Notes under the pieces: model-generated
The model's input: the letters and a program-made list of their open reading frames with translations, nothing else
What the model was told of the DNA's origin: nothing
Database searches by the model: none
DNA from: Candidatus Flavonifractor merdavium
GTDB lineage: Bacteria > Bacillota > Clostridia > Oscillospirales > Oscillospiraceae
Assembly (NCBI GenBank): GCA_019119335.1
Contig: DWXF01000050.1
Span: forward strand, 1 to 64,000
Length of the DNA stretch: 64,000 bases
Reading direction: 5' to 3'
Position numbers and translations under genes: made by a program
Shown here: piece by piece, positions 36,064-44,643 of the stretch
How the letters are laid out: every line of letters starts with the position of its first letter
How positions within the stretch are numbered: position 1 is the first letter of the stretch

Positions 36064-38436
36064 CTATTTCAGCTCCGCGATGGTCACGCCATCCTCCCCC
36101 TCGCCGTAGCGGCCGGGGCGGAAGGACTTGATATACCGGCTGCGCTTCAGGTGGTCCCGCACGGCCTTGCGCACCGCGCCGGTACCCTTGCCGTGGATGA
36201 TGCGCACTTCGTTGAGCTTGCCCAACACCGCGTTGTCCAGGAACAGGTCCAGGGCGCCGATGGCCTCGTCGGTCATCATGCCCCGCAGGTCCACCTCCGG
36301 GGAAGCTCCCAGGGAGCGCAGCTTGTGCTCAGCCCGGGCCACCACCTTTTTGGCGGATTTGGCGCTCTCGCCCTCCACCACCCGGACCTCGTCCTGCTTG
36401 GCGCTGACCTTCAGAATTCCCGCCTGGAGCTGGAGGGAGCCGTCCTTATTGACGGCGATCACGGTGGCGCGGGTACCCATTTTCAGCAGCTCCACCGTGT
36501 CTCCCGCCCTGGCGGGCCGGGTGGGAGGCGGCGCCGGCTCCTCCGGCCGCTGGCCCAGCTTGCCCTCGGCCTCGTTGAGCCGGTGGCGCAGAGCCGCCCG
36601 CTCGTCGTTCACCCGCTGCCAGTCCTCCTCTTTCCGCTGGCGGCGGCGCATGTCGTTGAGCTCCTGGAACACCTGGTCGGCGGTGTTCCGGGCCTCGTCC
36701 AGGATGGCCCGGGCCTCCGCCTGGGCTTTTTCCACCGCTTTGAGACGCTGGGCCTCCAGCTGGGCCTTGTACTCCCGGGAAGCTTTGGCGGTCTCCTCCA
36801 TCTCCCGGCGGAGCTTTGCCGCCGCCTCCTTCTCCCGCTCCATCTCCTGGCGCTGCTCGTCCAGCTGGGTGAGCACGTCCTCAAAGCGAACGTTTTCCGC
36901 GTCGATCCGGGCAGCAGCCTTCTGGATGATCTCCTTGGGCAGGCCCAGCCGCTGGGAGATGGCGAAGGCGTTGGACTTGCCCGGGATACCGATGAGCAGC
37001 CGGTAGGTGGGGGCCAGGGAGTCCACATCGAACTCGCAGGAGGCGTTCTCCACTCCCGGGGTGGTCATGGCGTACACCTTCAGCTCGGCGTAGTGGGTGG
37101 TGGCGGCCACCAGGGCCCCCATCTCCCGGGCTGACTCAATGATGGCGGCGGCCAGGGCCGCGCCCTCGATGGGGTCGGTACCCGCTCCCAGCTCGTCAAA
37201 CAGGATCAGGGTCTCATCGTCGGCCTGCTCCAGAATCCCCACAATATTCACCATGTGGGAGGAGAATGTGGAAAGGCTCTGGGCGATGGACTGCTCATCG
37301 CCGATGTCGGAGAGCACCCGGCGGAATACTTTCACACAGCTGCCGTCCCCCACGGGGATGTGGAGGCCGCACTGGGCCATCAGGGTCAGCAGGCCGATGG
37401 TTTTCAGCGTCACCGTCTTGCCGCCGGTGTTGGGACCGGTGATCACCAGGGTATCAAATTGCTCCCCCAGCATCAGGTCGTTGGCCACCGCCTTGTTGGG
37501 GTCCAGCAGGGGGTGGCGGGCTTTGCGCAGATAGAGGCCCTTGGCGTCCAGCCGGGGGGCCGCCCCCCGCATCCGGTAGGCCAGCCGGGCCTTGGCGAAG
37601 ATCACGTCCAACAGGATCAGCAGGTCGTAGTCCTGAGCGATGTCCTCCTTGAACTGGGCGCACTCGGCCGATAACTCCGCCAGAATCCGCTCGATCTCCT
37701 TCTCCTCCCGGGATTGGAGCTCCTTGAGCTCGTTGTTGGCCTTCACCACCCCCATGGGCTCGATGAAGAAGGTGGAGCCGGAGGAGGACACGTCGTGGAC
37801 CAGACCGGGCACGTCGTTTTTGTGCTCCGACTTCACCGGCACCACGAAGCGGTCGTTGCGCTGGGTGATGATGGCGTCCTGGAGGTACTTGGCCTGGTTG
37901 GAGGAAATGAGCTTATTGAGGATGTCCCGCACCTTGGAGGCGGTGGCCCGGATGTGCCGCCGGATGGCGGCCAGCTCGGGGCTGGCAGCGTCGGCGATCT
38001 CCCCCTCTCCCACGATGGCCCCGGTGATCTTGTCCTCCAAAAACCGGTTGGCGGTCAGGGAGCGGAACAGGTGGTCGATGCAGGTTTTGGTCCGGTCCCC
38101 CTCCCCCTCGCCGTACTCCTTGGCGGAGCGGGCGGAGCGAAGGACGGCGGCAATATCCAGCAGCTCCCGGGTATTCAGCGCGCCCCCCATGTCGGCCCGC
38201 TGGAGAGAGGCCCGGACGGGCTTCACTCCGGAAAAGGACGGGGAGCCCCGCAGGGCGGTCATATTTACCGCGGCGGTGGTCTCGTCCAGAGCCCGCTGTA
38301 CGTCGTCGGCATCGGTGAGGGGCCGCAGAGCCAGGCAGCAGTCCTTCCCCTCCTCGGTCACCGCCTGCTCGGCCAACTTTTCCAGCACCCGGGGCAGTTC
38401 CAGGGTCTGTATGGATTTTTCAAATAAATCGGTCAT
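36064..38436 (-). CDS. mutS2: Endonuclease MutS2
   Basis: A 790-residue MutS paralogue with a C-terminal Smr nuclease domain. It shows the MutS core/lever domains (about 1-310), the ATPase domain with Walker A GPNTGGKTVTLKT (about 330-342), and DEQSIAQSLSTFSSHM plus Walker B LILFDELGAGTDP. A long coiled coil (about 510-630), a KOW-like segment, and the Smr domain (about 710-790) with VDLRGM and HGKGTGAVR follow. Known roles are suppression of recombination and, in B. subtilis, rescue of collided ribosomes. It overlaps the phzF-like gene by 4 bases and ends the era-recO operon. Confidence 0.96.
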   Translation of the reverse strand: MTDLFEKSIQTLELPRVLEKLAEQAVTEEGKDCCLALRPLTDADDVQRALDETTAAVNMTALRGSPSFSGVKPVRASLQRADMGGALNTRELLDIAAVLRSARSAKEYGEGEGDRTKTCIDHLFRSLTANRFLEDKITGAIVGEGEIADAASPELAAIRRHIRATASKVRDILNKLISSNQAKYLQDAIITQRNDRFVVPVKSEHKNDVPGLVHDVSSSGSTFFIEPMGVVKANNELKELQSREEKEIERILAELSAECAQFKEDIAQDYDLLILLDVIFAKARLAYRMRGAAPRLDAKGLYLRKARHPLLDPNKAVANDLMLGEQFDTLVITGPNTGGKTVTLKTIGLLTLMAQCGLHIPVGDGSCVKVFRRVLSDIGDEQSIAQSLSTFSSHMVNIVGILEQADDETLILFDELGAGTDPIEGAALAAAIIESAREMGALVAATTHYAELKVYAMTTPGVENASCEFDVDSLAPTYRLLIGIPGKSNAFAISQRLGLPKEIIQKAAARIDAENVRFEDVLTQLDEQRQEMEREKEAAAKLRREMEETAKASREYKAQLEAQRLKAVEKAQAEARAILDEARNTADQVFQELNDMRRRQRKEEDWQRVNDERAALRHRLNEAEGKLGQRPEEPAPPPTRPARAGDTVELLKMGTRATVIAVNKDGSLQLQAGILKVSAKQDEVRVVEGESAKSAKKVVARAEHKLRSLGASPEVDLRGMMTDEAIGALDLFLDNAVLGKLNEVRIIHGKGTGAVRKAVRDHLKRSRYIKSFRPGRYGEGEDGVTIAELK

Positions 38437-39308
38437 GTAGGTTCTCCCGTTATCAATTCACATTTCAGGGTAAGCAGGGCGCGCCCCCCCACCCGGACCT
38501 TGACACCGCTTTCATCCTCGGTGATGCGGCTCAAAATCTCGGAGGGCTTGCCCATCTTCTCCCCCTGGACAAAGCGGTTGTCCGCCCCGGCCTGGATCAG
38601 GCCCCGGCGGTACAGATACCAGGTCAGCGCCCCGTTGGAGGTGCCGGTGGCCGCCTCCTCCGGGATGGCATACAGCGGGGCGAAGTTGCGGCAGTGGGCG
38701 GCAGCGTCCGGGGTGTGGGGGCAGAACATGTGGACTCCCACCACGTTGTAGCGCTCCGACAGCCGGGTAACCTGGGCCTCATTTTGCTCCGCCCGTTCCA
38801 GAGTCTCCAGGTCCTTCACCGGCAGCAGGATATCCATGAGGCCGGTGCTCACCGCCTGGGGCTCCAGACCCTCCGGCCGATCCGCCAAGGTCAGTCCGTA
38901 GGCGGCATACAGCTCCTCCTGCTCCGCCTCAGAAAAGCTCCGGCCGTCCTGGGGAGCGGCCATGTCCATCCACACAGCGTCGGCCCCCACCCCGATCTCC
39001 AGGTTGCCGGAGCGGGTGTGGAGGGCGTAGTCTCCGGGGGCGATGGCCCCGGTGTCCCGGAGGACGGTGAAGGCGGCGATGGTGGCGTGACCGCACAGGT
39101 CCACCTCCTCTGCCGGGGTGAAGTAGCGGATGTGGAAGGCTTTGGGCCCGGTCTGCTTCACAAAGGCGGTCTCGGAGTGCTTCAGCTCCCCCGCCAGGGC
39201 CCGCATAAGGGACTCCGCCGGGAACTCCCCCGCCCCCAGCAGGGCCACCCCCGCCTGGTTGCCGGAAAAGCGCACGGTGGTAAAGGCGTCGGCCACATAC
39301 AGTTCCAT
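38433..39308 (-). CDS. PhzF family isomerase/epimerase-like protein
   Basis: A 291-residue protein with the two-lobed diaminopimelate-epimerase fold of the PhzF family. It shows VADAFTTVRFSGNQAGVALL (about 4-23), SETAFVK with the conserved catalytic Glu (about 45-51), EVDLCGHATIAAF (about 69-81) and the C-terminal half-repeat EEAATGTSNGALTWYL. Substrates of most family members are unknown, and it is not evidence for phenazine synthesis. It lies one base after recO and overlaps mutS2. Confidence 0.9.
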   Translation of the reverse strand: MELYVADAFTTVRFSGNQAGVALLGAGEFPAESLMRALAGELKHSETAFVKQTGPKAFHIRYFTPAEEVDLCGHATIAAFTVLRDTGAIAPGDYALHTRSGNLEIGVGADAVWMDMAAPQDGRSFSEAEQEELYAAYGLTLADRPEGLEPQAVSTGLMDILLPVKDLETLERAEQNEAQVTRLSERYNVVGVHMFCPHTPDAAAHCRNFAPLYAIPEEAATGTSNGALTWYLYRRGLIQAGADNRFVQGEKMGKPSEILSRITEDESGVKVRVGGRALLTLKCELITGEPT

Positions 39309-39309
39309 G

Positions 39310-40065
39310 TTACATCCCCGCTTTCAGTCGTTTATAAAAATCCAGGGTGTGAAACCCCCGGTCCAGCTGGGCGAGGAGGAAACTCTCGCACACCCTGGCC
39401 AGGCAGTCCAGACCCTTTTGCTCCAGCTGGAAGGAAAACAGCCGCTTGGGGTCGCCGTACACCACATGGCGCATGGCGGACAAGGTACCCGCCTCCAGAG
39501 GCAGGGAGGTCCCGGCCCCCACCTCCCCCCGGCACCCGGCACAGTGGAGCACTCCCTCGGTCAGGTGGAGCATGGGCTCCTCGGGCTGGGGCAGGCCGCA
39601 GACGGCGCAGGCGTCCAGCAGGGGCTCGTACCCCTCCAGGCTCATGAGCTTCAGCTCAAAGGCCCCCTTGACCAGGGCCTGGGGCTTGTTCATCTGGTCC
39701 AGGGCATGGAGGGAGTTGAGAATCAGGGACAGCCCCGCCGGATCCGGCCGCCCCTCCACCGCCACCGCCTCCATCACCTCGGCGAAGTAGGAGCCCAGGG
39801 CCAGCAGCTCCACGTCGGATTTCATATGCCAGAACTGGCGGATGGACTCGGCCTCGCTGAGGGTGAACCGGTCCCGGTACTCGAACAGGGTCATGTCGGA
39901 GTACACCAGCAGCTGGGCCGCCGCCGCCAGGGGACTGCTCTTCCGGCGGCAGCCTCTGGCCTTCACTGTCCGCTTGCCCCCCTCGGCGGTGAGCACCGTG
40001 AGGAGCTTGTCCGCCTCCTTGTAGGCCGTCTCCCGGAGCACCAGGCCCTGGGTGGTGATGTGCAT
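39310..40065 (-). CDS. recO: DNA repair protein RecO
   Basis: A 251-residue recombination mediator that loads RecA with RecR. It has an N-terminal OB fold (ITTQGLVLRETAYKEADKLLTVLT), a helical core, and a zinc-binding CxxC pair (CAVCG and CAGC near residues 150 and 177). The ATG follows GGGAGGAG. It belongs to the era-yqzL-recO block conserved across Firmicutes. Confidence 0.95.
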   Translation of the reverse strand: MHITTQGLVLRETAYKEADKLLTVLTAEGGKRTVKARGCRRKSSPLAAAAQLLVYSDMTLFEYRDRFTLSEAESIRQFWHMKSDVELLALGSYFAEVMEAVAVEGRPDPAGLSLILNSLHALDQMNKPQALVKGAFELKLMSLEGYEPLLDACAVCGLPQPEEPMLHLTEGVLHCAGCRGEVGAGTSLPLEAGTLSAMRHVVYGDPKRLFSFQLEQKGLDCLARVCESFLLAQLDRGFHTLDFYKRLKAGM

Positions 40066-40096
40066 GGTTTCTCCTCCCAAATATGTAGGCGGGCGG

Positions 40097-40222
40097 TTAC
40101 CCGCCCGCAGGATGTCCCGGCTTCTTCTCCCGCTTCTCCGGAGAGGACCGCCGGTACAGGGTGTACGCCTCCGGCAGGCCGGTGCGCACAAACAGCCGCC
40201 AAAGAAGTTCCGTCCGCTCCAC
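40097..40222 (-). CDS. yqzL: YqzL family small protein
   Basis: A 41-residue protein from GTG 40222 to TAA 40097. Its core TELLWRLFVRTGLPEAYTLYR matches the YqzL pattern (aromatic, then F..TG...AY.LY). Its place between era and recO is exactly that of B. subtilis yqzL. GGAGG lies about 12 bases before the GTG, and a TAA stop closes the frame just upstream, so no longer form is possible. A GCGGGCGG hairpin overlaps the stop. The function is unknown. It is easily missed because it is short and uses a GTG start. Confidence 0.82.
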   Translation of the reverse strand: MERTELLWRLFVRTGLPEAYTLYRRSSPEKREKKPGHPAGG

Positions 40223-40287
40223 ATCACACCGCTCCCTCCGGTCTTAGCTTGGCCGGAGAGCGGCGGTTTATCAGCGGTAAAATGTGC

Positions 40288-41181
40288 TCATTCGTCTTTA
40301 TATCCGAAATTATGGATGAGATTGAGGTTGTCCCGCCAGTTCTCCTTCACCTTCACCCAGGTCTGGAGAAAAACCTTGGTGCCCATAAAGGCCTCAATGT
40401 CGGTGCGGGCCAGGGTGGAGATCTTTTTCAGCATGGCGCCGCCCTTGCCGATGATAATGCCCTTGTGGCTGGCCTTCTCGCAGTAGATGGTGGCGTCCAG
40501 GTCGATGATCTCGTTGTCCCGCTCGGAAAAGCGGGTGATCTCCACGGCGGTGCCGTGGGGGATCTCCTTGTCCAGGCACAAAAGCAGCTTTTCCCGCAAA
40601 ATTTCGGCGCACACCTGCCGCTCGGGCTGGTCGGTGACCATGTCCTCGGGGAAGAGCTGGGGTCCCTCGGGAAGAAAGGCCGCCAGCAGGTCCAGCAGCT
40701 CCTCCACCCCCTCGCCAGTCTTGGCGGAGATGGGCAGGATGGCGTTGAAGTCGTGGGCCTGGCCGTAGGTCTGCATGACGGCCAGCAGCTGCTCCTTCTC
40801 CACCGTGTCGATCTTGTTGATCACCAGCAGGTTGGGCACCCCCAGCTGCTTGATGCGCCCGATCAGCTCGGCCTCGGGGCCGCCGATGTGTGGAATGGGC
40901 TCCACCAGCAGCAGCACGGCGTCCACATCGGCCACGCTCTGGCGCACCACGTTTACCATGTAGTCCCCCAGCTTGGTGCGGGCCTTGTGGAGGCCCGGCG
41001 TGTCCAGAAAGACATACTGGCAGTCGTTGCGGTTGACCACCGCGCAGATGCGGTTGCGGGTGGTCTGGGGCTTGTTGGAGACAATGGCGATCTTTTCGCC
41101 CACCAGGGCGTTGGTCAGGGTGGACTTGCCCACGTTGGGCCGGCCCACAATGCTTATCATGCCGGATTTTTTGATTTCCAT
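40288..41181 (-). CDS. era: GTPase Era
   Basis: A 297-residue ribosome-assembly GTPase that binds the 3' end of 16S rRNA. The G1 loop is GRPNVGKS (residues 13-20), followed by the G3 DTPG region (FLDTPGLHKARTKLGDYM), G4 NKID, G5 ISAKTG, and a C-terminal KH domain with GIIIGKGGAMLKKI (about 237-250). It precedes yqzL and recO and follows ybeY, all ribosome-maturation or repair functions. Confidence 0.97.
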   Translation of the reverse strand: MEIKKSGMISIVGRPNVGKSTLTNALVGEKIAIVSNKPQTTRNRICAVVNRNDCQYVFLDTPGLHKARTKLGDYMVNVVRQSVADVDAVLLLVEPIPHIGGPEAELIGRIKQLGVPNLLVINKIDTVEKEQLLAVMQTYGQAHDFNAILPISAKTGEGVEELLDLLAAFLPEGPQLFPEDMVTDQPERQVCAEILREKLLLCLDKEIPHGTAVEITRFSERDNEIIDLDATIYCEKASHKGIIIGKGGAMLKKISTLARTDIEAFMGTKVFLQTWVKVKENWRDNLNLIHNFGYKDE

Positions 41182-41209
41182 AGGTGATCCTCAACTTTCT
41201 TGAGCTTTT

Positions 41210-41698
41210 TTATACGTCTCGGCCAATCCCCAGCCGGTCCAAAATGACCTCCTCACGCTCTCGCATCTGGGCCTTCATGGGTCCTTCGTCCATGTGGTCG
41301 TAGCCCAACAGGTGGAGCACCGAGTGGACCGCCAGGTAAGCCACCTCCCGGCGGGTGCCGTGGCCGAACTCCTCCCCCTGGGCTTTCGCCCGCTCCAGGG
41401 AGAGCACCATGTCCCCCAGAGGCACCAGGCCGGTACCCGGGTCGGCGTCCTCCTCGGTTGGGTTCTCCCCGGGCTGCAGATCGAACATGGGAAAACTGAG
41501 CACGTCGGTGGGCCGGTCCACCTCCCGCTGCTCCAGGTTGATGGCGTGGATGCCCACGTCGTCGGTGAACAGTACGTCCACCTCACAGGGCACCTCCACC
41601 CCCTGGGCGTCCAGGGCGGCGGGGATCACCTGCCGCAGCAGGTCGGCGTACTCCTCCGCCCCGTCCACCTCGGTCTCGATGAGCAGTTCATGGTTCAC
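41210..41698 (-). CDS. ybeY: Endoribonuclease YbeY (rRNA maturation)
   Basis: A 162-residue zinc-dependent RNase involved in 16S rRNA 3'-end processing and ribosome quality control. The metal-binding motif AVHSVLHLLGYDH (about 121-133) is complete, followed by the expected third His region. The GTG start at 41698 overlaps the upstream stop as GTGA and has GGAGG seven bases before it. Confidence 0.96.
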   Translation of the reverse strand: MNHELLIETEVDGAEEYADLLRQVIPAALDAQGVEVPCEVDVLFTDDVGIHAINLEQREVDRPTDVLSFPMFDLQPGENPTEEDADPGTGLVPLGDMVLSLERAKAQGEEFGHGTRREVAYLAVHSVLHLLGYDHMDEGPMKAQMREREEVILDRLGIGRDV

Positions 41699-42144
41699 GG
41701 TTCTCCCTCCTTACGCCCGTCAATGGGCTCGTCCAGCACCCAGGGCAGCCAGGGTGAGAAGCACAGATCAAAGCAAGGTTCCGGAAAACCCTCTGCCCCG
41801 TAGGGATAAAAATGCTCATCTCCGCACCACAGGCTGTTTTCCGACCGGGGCGCATCCTCCGGCGGCCGGTCCAACAGCCGCCCAGCCACCCGGTAGTGGA
41901 GGTCGTAGAGCAGCTTTCCGTCCTGGTCGTACAGCTCGCTGAGCTCGGTACACTTCTCCGGCGGGATGCCCAACTCGTCCAGACAGCCCAGAATTTCCTC
42001 CGGCAGCTTCCGCTCCTTCGCCAGAGCCAGGAAATTGCGGCAGTGGCCGCAGTCACAGCCCCAATCCTCCGCCCGGGCATACCAGTTTCGGGTGGCTTCC
42101 TGGTCCACCTCCACCATATAGCCCGCCCAGCTCAGACGCTTCAC
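41695..42144 (-). CDS. Uncharacterised CxCxxC protein in the phoH-ybeY operon
   Basis: A 149-residue soluble protein. The N-terminal half holds a CDCGHCRNF cluster (about residues 29-37) that could bind zinc. Further Cys residues occur at about 55, 66, 109 and 124, and the C-terminal half is rich in Trp, Tyr and Pro. The GTG start at 42144 has GGAGG eight bases upstream and overlaps the phoH stop; its own stop overlaps ybeY. It takes the place held by dgkA and cdd in B. subtilis, where they lie between ybeY and era. I do not recognise the family. Confidence 0.75.
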   Translation of the reverse strand: MKRLSWAGYMVEVDQEATRNWYARAEDWGCDCGHCRNFLALAKERKLPEEILGCLDELGIPPEKCTELSELYDQDGKLLYDLHYRVAGRLLDRPPEDAPRSENSLWCGDEHFYPYGAEGFPEPCFDLCFSPWLPWVLDEPIDGRKEGEP

Positions 42145-43106
42145 TTCTTGTTCCTCCGGTTCTCGTCGGCCTCGTAGGCCTTGATGATCCGCTGGACAAT
42201 GACGTGGCGCACCACATCGGACTCGTTCAGCTTGCAGATGGCGATATCCTCCACCCCGTCCAGCACCCGCATGGCCTCTTTCAGGCCGGACACGGTATCC
42301 CGGGGCAGGTCAATCTGGGTGACGTCACCGGTGATGACGATTTTGGACCCGAAGCCCAGCCGGGTCAGAAACATCTTCATCTGCTCCCGGCTGGTGTTCT
42401 GGGCCTCGTCCAGAATAATGAAGCTGTCGTCCAGGGTGCGGCCCCGCATGTAGGCCAGGGGGGCCACCTCGATATTGCCCCGCTCCACGTATTTCTGATA
42501 GATCTCCGGCCCCAGCATTTCAAACAGGGCATCGTACAGGGGCCGCAGGTAGGGGTCCACCTTGCTCTGGAGGTCGCCGGGCAAAAATCCCAGCCGCTCC
42601 CCCGCCTCCACGGCGGGCCGGGTGAGGATGATCCGGTTCACCTGCTTGTCCCGGAAGGCGGACACGGCGGCGGCCACCGCCAGATAGGTCTTGCCGGTGC
42701 CCGCCGGGCCGATGCCCAAGGTGATGGTATGTTTCTTGATGGCGTCCACGTACCGCTTCTGCCCCAGGGTCTTGGCCTTGATGGGCTTACCCTTGGCGGT
42801 AACGCACAGAACGTCCCGGGCGATGTCGTTGATGTGTTCCTCATTGCCCGCCCGCACCAGATTGATGATATAGCGGACGTTCTGCTCGGTGATGGTCTCC
42901 TTCCGGCCCGCCAGACCCAGCAGGCCCTGGAGGGCCTTGACGGCGTGCATGACATGCTCCGCCTCGCCGGACACCTTCAGCTGGTTGTCCCGGCTCACCA
43001 CCGTCACCCCAAGCTCCTGTTCTATCAGCTTGATATTCTCGTCAAAGGACCCAAAGACGTCAATGACGTCCTCCATCCGCTCGATATTGATGGTCTGTTC
43101 TGTCAT
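42141..43106 (-). CDS. phoH: PhoH family P-loop ATPase
   Basis: A 321-residue protein with a small N-terminal nucleic-acid-binding-like region (about 1-100) and a PhoH ATPase domain. The ATPase domain has Walker A GPAGTGKTYLAVAAAV (about 133-148), RPAVEAGERLGFLPGD, Walker B FIILDEAQNTS and the GDVTQIDLP motif. Members are thought to act on RNA, and the linkage to ybeY and era supports a role in RNA processing. It overlaps yqfD by 4 bases. Confidence 0.94.
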   Translation of the reverse strand: MTEQTINIERMEDVIDVFGSFDENIKLIEQELGVTVVSRDNQLKVSGEAEHVMHAVKALQGLLGLAGRKETITEQNVRYIINLVRAGNEEHINDIARDVLCVTAKGKPIKAKTLGQKRYVDAIKKHTITLGIGPAGTGKTYLAVAAAVSAFRDKQVNRIILTRPAVEAGERLGFLPGDLQSKVDPYLRPLYDALFEMLGPEIYQKYVERGNIEVAPLAYMRGRTLDDSFIILDEAQNTSREQMKMFLTRLGFGSKIVITGDVTQIDLPRDTVSGLKEAMRVLDGVEDIAICKLNESDVVRHVIVQRIIKAYEADENRRNKK

Positions 43107-44332
43107 GAATCGGCCTCTTTTTCTTGTGTGTTCTCATCGGGCACAAACCGCCCGATCTCCTCGGTGCACTCCGCCTGGAGGGTGACCCGCAGCAGGCCGT
43201 CCTCTTGTACGGCGATATAGTCAGTGCTGACCACCTCGCCCGTTCCCACCGCCTGCTTCAGCTCCTCCAGCAGCCGCTCTTCCAGCATCTGCCGGGCGGC
43301 GTCGGGGTCGAGGGCCGCCGCGGCGGTCTCGTAGGCCCGGTGTGTCTCCCGCTGGACGGTCAGGGGCATCGCCTGGCCGCCGGGGAGGGTCAGCTCCCAA
43401 ACCTTGCTTATTTTATCATACTTGGAGAAGGGAATTCCACTGTTTCCGAAAAAAACAAACCGCTGGCCCAAAACCGTGGCCGACCAGCAGGTCTTTTCCT
43501 CCCCGGTGTACACCTTCACCGGGCTCTCCAGAGGCAGCTCCCCCACCAGGGTGCGCCAGGTACGGGCGTACACCCGCCCCTCCGCCCGCACCTGGAGGGT
43601 ACCCAGGTCGGGCAGCTCGCTGTACTTGGGGGCGTCCAGGTGGACGGTGCCTGAAATCAGGGTCTCACCCGCCACCACCGTGTCCCCCACGTCCACCAGA
43701 GCCTCCCCGTTGAGGGTGTCCATCCGGGTGATGATTCCGGAGGCCCGGGCCACCACGCTGCCCGTGGCGGTCTCGTCCACCACCTCCGGCTCGGGGGTGG
43801 CCTCCCGCACCAGCACCTGGGCCCGGGTGCCGTAGAGGTTGACGCTCATCCAGGACAGCTCCGGCAGCTGGAGCAGGGCCTTGGTGCGGATGGTCTTTTC
43901 GTCCAGGCCGGGGCCGAACACCCCCGGGCGCAGGCCCTGCCGCCGCAGCTCGGTGAGGATCACGGCGGTGGGCACCGTCTGATTGCCCTCCACCTGGATG
44001 GTGAGGACGAACTGGGACAGCACGCACACCGCCGTCAGGGAGAGGGCCAGCCCGATGAGCAGGGCGTACCGGCGGCGGAACCGCTCCAGAAACACCAGCA
44101 GTCCCGCCTGTCCCGCCCGGGTGACGGTACACATGGCCCGCTCCCCCAGCTCGATGGCCGCCCCCGCCCCCTGGCGGGTGACGGTGAAGCGGAGCCTGGT
44201 GGCCTCCAGCCACTCCACATTCCAAAACAAAATCCCCCGCTGGGCGCACAGGTTGAGCAGCCGCTCGGGGAAGGCCCCCTCCACCTCCAGGCGCACCTTG
44301 CCCCGCAGGGCGTTGGTCAGTCGATTCAGCAT
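43103..44332 (-). CDS. yqfD: Sporulation protein YqfD
   Basis: A 409-residue membrane protein with an N-terminal soluble domain (about 1-75), one strong membrane helix (about 88-110, YALLIGLALSLTAVCVLSQF), and a large extracytoplasmic region containing KTIRTKALLQLPELSWMSVNLYGT. The family is known from B. subtilis as a sigma-E-controlled mother-cell gene, paired with yqfC. ATG 44332 follows yqfC by 10 bp. It supports the view that the organism forms endospores. Confidence 0.92.
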   Translation of the reverse strand: MLNRLTNALRGKVRLEVEGAFPERLLNLCAQRGILFWNVEWLEATRLRFTVTRQGAGAAIELGERAMCTVTRAGQAGLLVFLERFRRRYALLIGLALSLTAVCVLSQFVLTIQVEGNQTVPTAVILTELRRQGLRPGVFGPGLDEKTIRTKALLQLPELSWMSVNLYGTRAQVLVREATPEPEVVDETATGSVVARASGIITRMDTLNGEALVDVGDTVVAGETLISGTVHLDAPKYSELPDLGTLQVRAEGRVYARTWRTLVGELPLESPVKVYTGEEKTCWSATVLGQRFVFFGNSGIPFSKYDKISKVWELTLPGGQAMPLTVQRETHRAYETAAAALDPDAARQMLEERLLEELKQAVGTGEVVSTDYIAVQEDGLLRVTLQAECTEEIGRFVPDENTQEKEADS

Positions 44333-44342
44333 GGCCCGGCCC

Positions 44343-44618
44343 TCAGCACAGTTCCACGCCCTGGATGGTCCCGGTGATGAACAGCTGCCCGGCATTCATG
44401 GCCCGCAGCTCCAGCCCCCGGCCCCGCACCGTGATCTCCAGCTTTCCCCCGGAAATGCGGATCTCCTCCCCGCCATAGGCCAGAATCCCCTTGTGGTTCT
44501 CCATCCGCAGCTCCCGGTTGCCCGTCAGCTCGATGTGGGGCAGACCGGCCAACACATCTCCCGGCAGATCCAGAGCCTCCGCCGTCCGTTCCAGCAGTCC
44601 GCGCCGATATTCTTCCAT
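44343..44618 (-). CDS. yqfC: Sporulation protein YqfC
   Basis: A 91-residue protein of the YabP/YqfC family, which is needed in the mother cell during sporulation. Typical blocks are LPHIELTGNRELRMENHKGI and LELRAMNAGQLFITGTI. The ATG follows GGGGGAGG. It is directly upstream of yqfD, as in B. subtilis. Confidence 0.92.
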   Translation of the reverse strand: MEEYRRGLLERTAEALDLPGDVLAGLPHIELTGNRELRMENHKGILAYGGEEIRISGGKLEITVRGRGLELRAMNAGQLFITGTIQGVELC

Positions 44619-44643
44619 GGTCCTCCCCCCTTGTCTCCCATGC

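Noticed and set aside
38433-39308. Phenazine biosynthesis suggested by the PhzF-like protein.
   Set aside because: No other phz gene is nearby. The PhzF family is broad and mostly of unknown substrate, and the gene sits in a housekeeping operon.
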